DNA of 64,000 bases from Pseudoxanthomonas jiangsuensis (GTDB lineage Bacteria > Pseudomonadota > Gammaproteobacteria > Xanthomonadales > Xanthomonadaceae): assembly GCF_010093185.1 (NCBI RefSeq), contig NZ_PDWL01000006.1, positions 1 to 64,000 on the forward strand, in the 5' to 3' direction. Shown in pieces: positions 57,718 through 64,000 of the stretch. The notes beneath the pieces are model-generated. The model made no database searches and was not told the DNA's origin. It saw nothing but the letters and a program-made list of their open reading frames with translations. The position numbers and the translations under genes were made by a program. Each line of letters begins with the position of its first letter. Positions within the stretch are counted from its first letter, which is position 1.

Positions 57718-60453
57718 ATGCACCTGCCCCGCTGGATCGAAGGGACGTTCCTGCGCAGCAGGCTGGGGAGGCGGATCTTCCTGACGTTCTGCGTGGCCGT
57801 CGTGGTGCCCGCGGTCGCGGTGTCGTGGCTGGCCTGGCGGACGGCCTCGGCCAATGCGCTGGCCTCGAGCCATGCCGCACTCCGCACCGAGATCAAGCAC
57901 TACGCATTGAGCCTGTTCGAACGCCTCGATTCGGCCCGCGCGTTGCTGGAGCGGGTGGCGGTCGAGGACGGCTCGATCGCCGGCGATGGCGCCCTGCTGC
58001 GGCCGTTCTTCGTACGGATCGAGATCGTGCCGCTGCCGCTTGCGGGTGGACCCGGTTCCGGCCTGGGCCAACGGCTGGCACGGCATGCAGCCGCGCACGG
58101 TCCTGCCGTGAAGCTTGTCCTGCTGGCGCCGGACGACACCGCGGCCGACGCCCCCCGGGTCGTCCTGCTGGACCGGCGCCACGGCGCGGAGGGTGAGTAC
58201 CTGCTCGCGGGGGTGCTGCGCACCGGCTTCCTGTGGGGTGACAGCGACGACCAGGCCTTCGATGGCCGCATCTGCGTGCATGCCGGCAACCAGCGGCTGC
58301 ACTGCCATGGCGACCTGGCCGAGGCAGACCTGCCCGCCTCGGCGATCCACGACGCGTGGGACCTGTTCCTGGAGCCCGCCTTCGGCGCCGGATCGTGGCG
58401 GGTGACGGGAGCGGGCGAACGGCAGCCGGTACTGGCGAGCTACGCGAACGTCCTGGCGCCGCTGGCCGTGGGCCTGCTGCTGCTGGTGCTGATGCTCAGC
58501 TCGATCGAGATCCGCCGGATCCTGGTCCCGCTGGAGCGGCTGATGGACCGGATCCGCGGGGTGGGGCAGGGCGCGGCGCAGCCGGTGGACGCGCTCGCGG
58601 AGGACGAGTTCGGCGCGCTCACCCACGCCTTCGACGACATGGAGGGCCGGATCCGCCGGCAGCTGGACACGCTGCGGACCCTGTCGCAGATCGATCGCCT
58701 GATCCTCGACCGGATGCCCTCGGCCGCCGTGGTCGACATGGTCATTGCGCGCATCCTCGCGATCACCGGCGTGGCCGGCATCGGCCTGTCCCTGCCCGGG
58801 CCCGACCCGACCGCGCCCCGGCGGCATTTCCTGCGCATGCGCGGCCAGGCCCAGGTGGAAGCCGATGCAGCGGTGCAGGATCCGATGCACGAAGCCGCCT
58901 ATGCACTGGAACCGGGGGCCTGGACGCCGATGCGCGAGGTCGGCGACGGCTTCCGGCAGCACGGGGTCACCGACGTCCTGGTGCTCGCGCTGGGCCATCG
59001 CGACCAGTCGCGGGCGTGGATCGCGCTGGCCTGCGATGCCGGTACGGCACCCGGCGAGCAGGTCCTGCTCGAAGTGCGTGAACTGGCCGAACGCATCGCC
59101 GTCGCGCTCGCGATGGAAGAACACGAGGACCTGCTCCGGTTCCAGGCGCGGCACGACCCGCTCACCGGCCTGGCCAACCGGTTGGCGGCGTTGGAGGCGC
59201 TGGCGCTGGCGATCGACAGCGCCGCGGCCAGCGGCGAGATCTTCGCCGCGGTGTTCATCGACCTCGACCGGTTCAAGGCGATCAACGATGGCCTCGGCCA
59301 CGCCCAGGGCGACCTGGTCCTCGTGCACGCCAGCGAGCGGATCCGGCAGGGCATCGGACCCGACAGCTTCCTGGCCCGGTTCGGCGGCGACGAGTTCTTC
59401 GCCATCCTCCGCCACCTGCACTCGCCGGCCGACGCCGCGCGCATCACCGCCGACCTGGCCGCGTCCTTCGAGGCCCCGGTCGCGGCGCACGGTACCGAGC
59501 TGGTCGTCGGCTTCAGTGCCGGCGTGGCGATGTATCCCGCGCATGGCCGGCAGGCCCACGAACTGGTCCACAAATCGGACCTGGCGATGTACCGGGCAAA
59601 GAAGTCCGGTGGCGGGCGGATGGCCTTCTTCGACGAGGGCATGAACGAGGCGGCGCTGAACCGGGTGCGGCTGGAGAACGACCTGCGCGCGGCCATCCGG
59701 GCGGGCCTGCTGGAGGTGCACTACCAGCCGCGGGTGGACGGACGCACGGGACGCATCGTCGGCACCGAGGCGCTGGCGCGATGGACCCACCCGACCCGCG
59801 GGCGCATCGCCCCGGACACGTTCATCGGCATGGCCGAGGAGTGCGGCCTGATCGAGGAGCTCGGCGCGTTCGTACTCGGACGGGCCTGCCGGCAGCTGGC
59901 CGCCTGGAAATCGGAGGGCATCGATCCGGGGCTCATGGCGATCAACGTGTCCAGCCACCAGTTGCGCACGGGCAACCTGCTGGAGGTGCTGGCGCGCGCC
60001 GTGGACGAGTACGGGATCCACTGGCGCGACCTGGAGATCGAGGTGACCGAATCGTTGCTGGTCAGCGGCGGCGGCGTCGCCCTGCAGCAGCTGCGGGCGA
60101 TCCGCGAGGCCGGCGCCACCGTGGCGATCGACGACTTCGGCACCGGCTACTCGTCGCTCGCCTACCTGACCCGCCTGCCGATCGACACGCTCAAGATCGA
60201 CCGTGCGTTCATGGCCCACCTCGGCCAGGACCGGGCATCGATGGCCGTGGTGCGCTCGATCGTTGCCCTGGCCAAGGCGCTGGACAAGAAGCTCGTCGCC
60301 GAGGGCGTCGAATCGATGGCCCACGTGCGGCTTCTCGACGCACTGGGGTGCCATGTCGTGCAGGGCTATGTGTACTACCCGCCGCTGGAGCCCGGCGCGT
60401 GTTCGGTCGAGCTGCGGCACCGGCAGGGTGGCGCGCCCCCGGCGACGGCCTGA
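57718..60453 (+). CDS. Membrane-bound GGDEF-EAL cyclic di-GMP protein
   Basis: The 911-residue protein has a membrane helix near residues 20-37, a periplasmic sensor region (about 40-240), a second helix (about 240-262), a HAMP-like linker (IRRILVPLERLMDRI), a GAF-like segment, a GGDEF domain with intact GGDEF (about 555) and an EAL domain. EAL residues look complete: EAL (about 683), TES, DDFGTGYSSL (about 804), LKID and AEGVES. The RxxD inhibitory site before GGDEF reads GPDS and seems absent. It may both make and degrade cyclic di-GMP. Coupling with a pseudopilin gene suggests control of a surface appendage. Confidence 0.93.
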   Translation: MHLPRWIEGTFLRSRLGRRIFLTFCVAVVVPAVAVSWLAWRTASANALASSHAALRTEIKHYALSLFERLDSARALLERVAVEDGSIAGDGALLRPFFVRIEIVPLPLAGGPGSGLGQRLARHAAAHGPAVKLVLLAPDDTAADAPRVVLLDRRHGAEGEYLLAGVLRTGFLWGDSDDQAFDGRICVHAGNQRLHCHGDLAEADLPASAIHDAWDLFLEPAFGAGSWRVTGAGERQPVLASYANVLAPLAVGLLLLVLMLSSIEIRRILVPLERLMDRIRGVGQGAAQPVDALAEDEFGALTHAFDDMEGRIRRQLDTLRTLSQIDRLILDRMPSAAVVDMVIARILAITGVAGIGLSLPGPDPTAPRRHFLRMRGQAQVEADAAVQDPMHEAAYALEPGAWTPMREVGDGFRQHGVTDVLVLALGHRDQSRAWIALACDAGTAPGEQVLLEVRELAERIAVALAMEEHEDLLRFQARHDPLTGLANRLAALEALALAIDSAAASGEIFAAVFIDLDRFKAINDGLGHAQGDLVLVHASERIRQGIGPDSFLARFGGDEFFAILRHLHSPADAARITADLAASFEAPVAAHGTELVVGFSAGVAMYPAHGRQAHELVHKSDLAMYRAKKSGGGRMAFFDEGMNEAALNRVRLENDLRAAIRAGLLEVHYQPRVDGRTGRIVGTEALARWTHPTRGRIAPDTFIGMAEECGLIEELGAFVLGRACRQLAAWKSEGIDPGLMAINVSSHQLRTGNLLEVLARAVDEYGIHWRDLEIEVTESLLVSGGGVALQQLRAIREAGATVAIDDFGTGYSSLAYLTRLPIDTLKIDRAFMAHLGQDRASMAVVRSIVALAKALDKKLVAEGVESMAHVRLLDALGCHVVQGYVYYPPLEPGACSVELRHRQGGAPPATA

Positions 60454-60492
60454 GCGTTGCACGCCGCGTGGCGTGCGCGCGCGGGGCGCCGG

Positions 60493-62949
60493 CTATTCCG
60501 GCGTGACCGGCGGCTGCTCGACCAGCCGCAGTTCGAACAGGCGGGCGGTTCGCCTTCCGTCGCGCGCGCGCATGCGCACCTGGATGCCGTCACGCGCGCG
60601 GGCAGTCCTGGCCAGCGCGTCGGGCAGGGCGATTTCGCGCGCGAGGAAGTCGTCGGTGCCCGAGCCGTCGAGCTGGACCGTCCCCACCACCAGGCCGTCG
60701 ACCTCGACGTCCATCGCCACCTGCCAGTCGCCGCCGAACAGGCCCAGCCGCAACGCCAGCGGCACGCCGCCGGCGTGGCCGTGCGGGGCCCGCAACCGGT
60801 AGGAGAACGCGCGGCCGGCATCGCGCCAGCGGCGACCCAGCAGCATGCCGGTCGACGAATCCTGTCCCTCGTAGCCATGTTCGACTTCCGGTTGCTGCTC
60901 ACCCGGTTGCACCTGGTCCAGAGTGCGTGCGTCCAGCGCCTGCCGCTCCCGCTCGGCCGCTTCGATCGACGCGACCACGGCCGGGTATCCGGCCGCCGTG
61001 GTGGTGCGCCAGTACGCCATGTAGCGCGCATCGTGGATGCGGTACAGCGGCTCCAGGCGCAGCCCGCGGAACGTCGCCGGCTGCACCAGCGCGTCGGCGC
61101 CGAATGCCAGCGGCCGGGCGGGCAGCGGCGTGATCCCGCCCGCCAGCGCATCGCGATCGCCGACCAGCATCGGCGCGGCATCCAGCGGCAGGTAGGCGCC
61201 GGGCGCGATGTGGCTGCCGCGGCCGGCATCGGCGATGAGGCCATCGATCCCCTCGTCCCCGGTGCGCGCGGCCAGCAGCAATGGACCATGCATGGCCGCG
61301 ACCCACTCCGAGCCGTCGGGCAGGGCTTCGATCCGCGTGTGCATCGGGAGTTCGACCTCGACCCGGTCGCCGTTCCTCCAGCGGCGCTCGATGCGCGCGT
61401 ACGAGGATGGCGTCGAATGCAGCGGCCACGGGCGTCCGTTGACTTTCACCCGTAGTGGTCCGTGCAGCCAGTGCGGATGGCGCAGCTCCAGCGCGAACGA
61501 CTGCGCGCGCTGCAGCGACAGCCGCAGCGCGGTGCGCGGCTCTTCGGGGAAGGCGGTGCGCTGTCGCAGCTGCAGGCCCCGTTCGGCCCAGTCCAGCTGC
61601 GAGTCCATGTACAGGTTGACCCGCAGCACGCCGTCGCCACGGGAGTAGGCGAAGGCGGCGTGGCGGCCGTGGTTCTCGAGGCCGCTGCCCACGCAGCACC
61701 AGAAGCATTCCTGCGGTTGCGAATAGACGCGGTAGTGGCGCGGGCGGATCGGGGTGAAGTAGACCAGCCCGCCGTGTCCGGGGTGCTGCGAGGAGAGGAC
61801 GTGGTTGAACAGCGTGCGCTCGTAGAAGTCCGCGTGCCGCGGGTCCGGGCGCAGCCGTTCCAGCAGCAGGGTGAGCTTGAGCATGTTGTAGCTGTTGCAG
61901 GTCTCCGGACCCTCGCGCGACTGGACCATCGGCGCGAAGTCGGCGGCGGGGTTGAAGTGCTCGCGCACGCTGTTGCCACCGAAGGCGATGCTGCGGTGCA
62001 GGGCCACGCGCTCCCAGAAGAACCGCGCCGCGTCGATCCACGCCTCGTCGCCGTCGAGTTCGCCGATCCGGGCAAAGCCAATGACCTTCGGGATCTGGGT
62101 ATTGGCATGCAGGCCGTCGAGCGCGTCCTCGCGGCGCAGCAGCGGGTCGAGCAGGGCACGGTGCGAGAAGCGCCGCGCCAGCGCCAGGTAGCGGCGTTCG
62201 CCGGTGATGGCGTACACGTCGGCGAGCACCTCGTTCATGCCGCCATGTTCGGTGTCGAGCACGCGCTGCAACCGGCGGTCGTCCAGGTTGGCAACCAGCC
62301 GCTCCACCCAGTCGGCGAACCCGACCAGGGCCTCGCGTGCCTGGCGGTGGCCGGCCAGCCACCAGGCGTCGCGCAGGCCGGCGAAGGTCTTGTGCAGGTT
62401 GTAGAACGGCACCCACGCCCCTTCCAGCGAGAAGGACTCGGCGGTGAAGTCGCCGGCGGCGATGCGCGCCCACAGTTTCCGCCCGCCGGGCACGCCGCCG
62501 GCGTAGCCGTCGCCGTGGGCGCGCTGGCATTCGGCGATGGCGGCGACCATGTAGTCGAGGCGGTCGCGCATCCGCGTATCGCCCTGGGCCGCCTGCTGCG
62601 CCAGTGCGGAGAGGTAGTGCCCTGCGGTATGCCCGTCCAGGCCCATCGACTCCCAGTTCGGATACGCGGGTGCGGGCGAGGGCAGGCCTGCCTCGCGCCG
62701 GCACGGCGCCAGCAGCCGGTCCATGTCCAGTGCGGCCAGGTAGCGGAGGTTGAGCGCGCTGGCATGGGCGAAAGGCCCGGACGACAGGTGCACGTCGGCG
62801 AGCGGGGCGAACTGCAGCGGGCCGCGCGCCACGGGCGTGGCCACGGCACGCGCCAGGGACAGGGGAGCCAGCGGCAGCAGCGCCGCCGGCACGAGCGCGG
62901 CGACCAGCCGGCGCCGGTCGCCGTCCACGTCGCGGCCGTGCGGCCTCAT
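60493..62949 (-). CDS. GH127 family beta-L-arabinofuranosidase-like enzyme
   Basis: The 818-residue protein has an N-terminal signal (DRRRLVAALVPAALLPLAPL, possibly Tat) and an (alpha/alpha)6 barrel of the DUF1680/GH127 family. The zinc and catalytic cysteine region is intact: GPETCNSYNMLKL near residue 350 and ECFWCCVGSGLENHG near residue 413, matching the Glu, Cys and Cys-Cys set of Bifidobacterium HypBA1. It would release L-arabinofuranose from glycans in the periplasm. The downstream neighbour on the same strand side is a sugar-acid dehydratase gene. The ATG at 62949 is chosen for the signal peptide; an upstream ATG at 63045 would add 32 residues. Confidence 0.88.
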   Translation of the reverse strand: MRPHGRDVDGDRRRLVAALVPAALLPLAPLSLARAVATPVARGPLQFAPLADVHLSSGPFAHASALNLRYLAALDMDRLLAPCRREAGLPSPAPAYPNWESMGLDGHTAGHYLSALAQQAAQGDTRMRDRLDYMVAAIAECQRAHGDGYAGGVPGGRKLWARIAAGDFTAESFSLEGAWVPFYNLHKTFAGLRDAWWLAGHRQAREALVGFADWVERLVANLDDRRLQRVLDTEHGGMNEVLADVYAITGERRYLALARRFSHRALLDPLLRREDALDGLHANTQIPKVIGFARIGELDGDEAWIDAARFFWERVALHRSIAFGGNSVREHFNPAADFAPMVQSREGPETCNSYNMLKLTLLLERLRPDPRHADFYERTLFNHVLSSQHPGHGGLVYFTPIRPRHYRVYSQPQECFWCCVGSGLENHGRHAAFAYSRGDGVLRVNLYMDSQLDWAERGLQLRQRTAFPEEPRTALRLSLQRAQSFALELRHPHWLHGPLRVKVNGRPWPLHSTPSSYARIERRWRNGDRVEVELPMHTRIEALPDGSEWVAAMHGPLLLAARTGDEGIDGLIADAGRGSHIAPGAYLPLDAAPMLVGDRDALAGGITPLPARPLAFGADALVQPATFRGLRLEPLYRIHDARYMAYWRTTTAAGYPAVVASIEAAERERQALDARTLDQVQPGEQQPEVEHGYEGQDSSTGMLLGRRWRDAGRAFSYRLRAPHGHAGGVPLALRLGLFGGDWQVAMDVEVDGLVVGTVQLDGSGTDDFLAREIALPDALARTARARDGIQVRMRARDGRRTARLFELRLVEQPPVTPE

Positions 62950-63054
62950 GGCGGGGGATGCCCGCAACACGCCGGTACAGGCGTCGGGAAAAAGTCCCCG
63001 CCCCCCACGGGAGTTCCGTTCCGGGCCGGCGAAGGGGCGGGGCAACCCCGGAAT

Positions 63055-64000
<946 letters not shown>

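Noticed and set aside
57685-60462. 925-codon antisense frame over the GGDEF-EAL gene
   Set aside because: It is a shadow of the plus-strand gene, whose catalytic motifs are all intact.

Overview
The window is GC-rich DNA from a gammaproteobacterium of the Xanthomonadaceae type (Lysobacter, Luteimonas or Pseudoxanthomonas-like). The evidence is the strong G/C bias at third codon positions, a minor-pilin operon in the order fimT-pilV-pilW-pilX-pilY1-pilE, an Oar-like TonB-dependent receptor, and the close resemblance of PurE, PurK and the monothiol glutaredoxin to xanthomonad proteins as I remember them. No database search was possible.

Host left arm (1-19565): purE-purK; an iron superoxide dismutase homologue that has lost metal ligands; an overlapping grxD / short-chain dehydrogenase / MarC-family unit; a 1116-residue TonB receptor with its terminator; ppnN; the type IV minor-pilin operon; tRNA-Asn; a solitary FimT/GspH pseudopilin; uvrB; and tRNA-Val(GAC).

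Prophage (19566-56774, about 37.2 kb): it is integrated in tRNA-Val and bounded by a perfect 46-bp direct repeat, with a tyrosine integrase next to the left repeat. The leftward early operon runs from about 29.4 kb down to the integrase. It holds many small proteins of unknown function, a HAD phosphatase and a recombination set (SSB, YqaJ-type exonuclease, putative annealing protein). The lysogeny switch (29.4-30.6 kb) has a repressor without a peptidase domain, a Cro-like protein, five related 17-bp operators and apparently leaderless transcripts. The rightward early operon encodes a replication initiator with an origin-like repeat cluster inside it, a DnaB-type helicase, NinB, a Ref-type nuclease, an HNH protein and a DUF1064-like nuclease, plus two RMF/CrpP-like small proteins. 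A candidate late promoter followed by hairpins precedes the lysis genes (GH24 endolysin, holin-like proteins, Rz/Rz1-like spanins). The structural genes follow the P22 podovirus plan: terminase, P22-type portal, scaffold, coat, gp4-like, gp10-like, three ejection-protein candidates and two tail-fibre genes. No tape-measure or long-tail genes were seen.

Host right arm (56775-64000): the tRNA-Val terminator, displaced 37 kb by the prophage; a GspG-like pseudopilin followed at once by a large GGDEF-EAL protein; an exported GH127 beta-L-arabinofuranosidase-like enzyme; and the 3' part of an IlvD/Edd-family sugar-acid dehydratase, which suggests L-arabinose use.

The most unusual item is the P22 gp10-like tail hub. 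It appears to be interrupted by an Ig-like plus beta-propeller module, and its C-terminal segment is separated from the rest by one in-frame stop codon. Others are the superoxide dismutase homologue without key ligands, the RMF-like pair, the SSB with a covered C-terminal tip, the origin-like array inside the initiator gene, the terminator inside the portal gene, and an antisense membrane microprotein in the late region.
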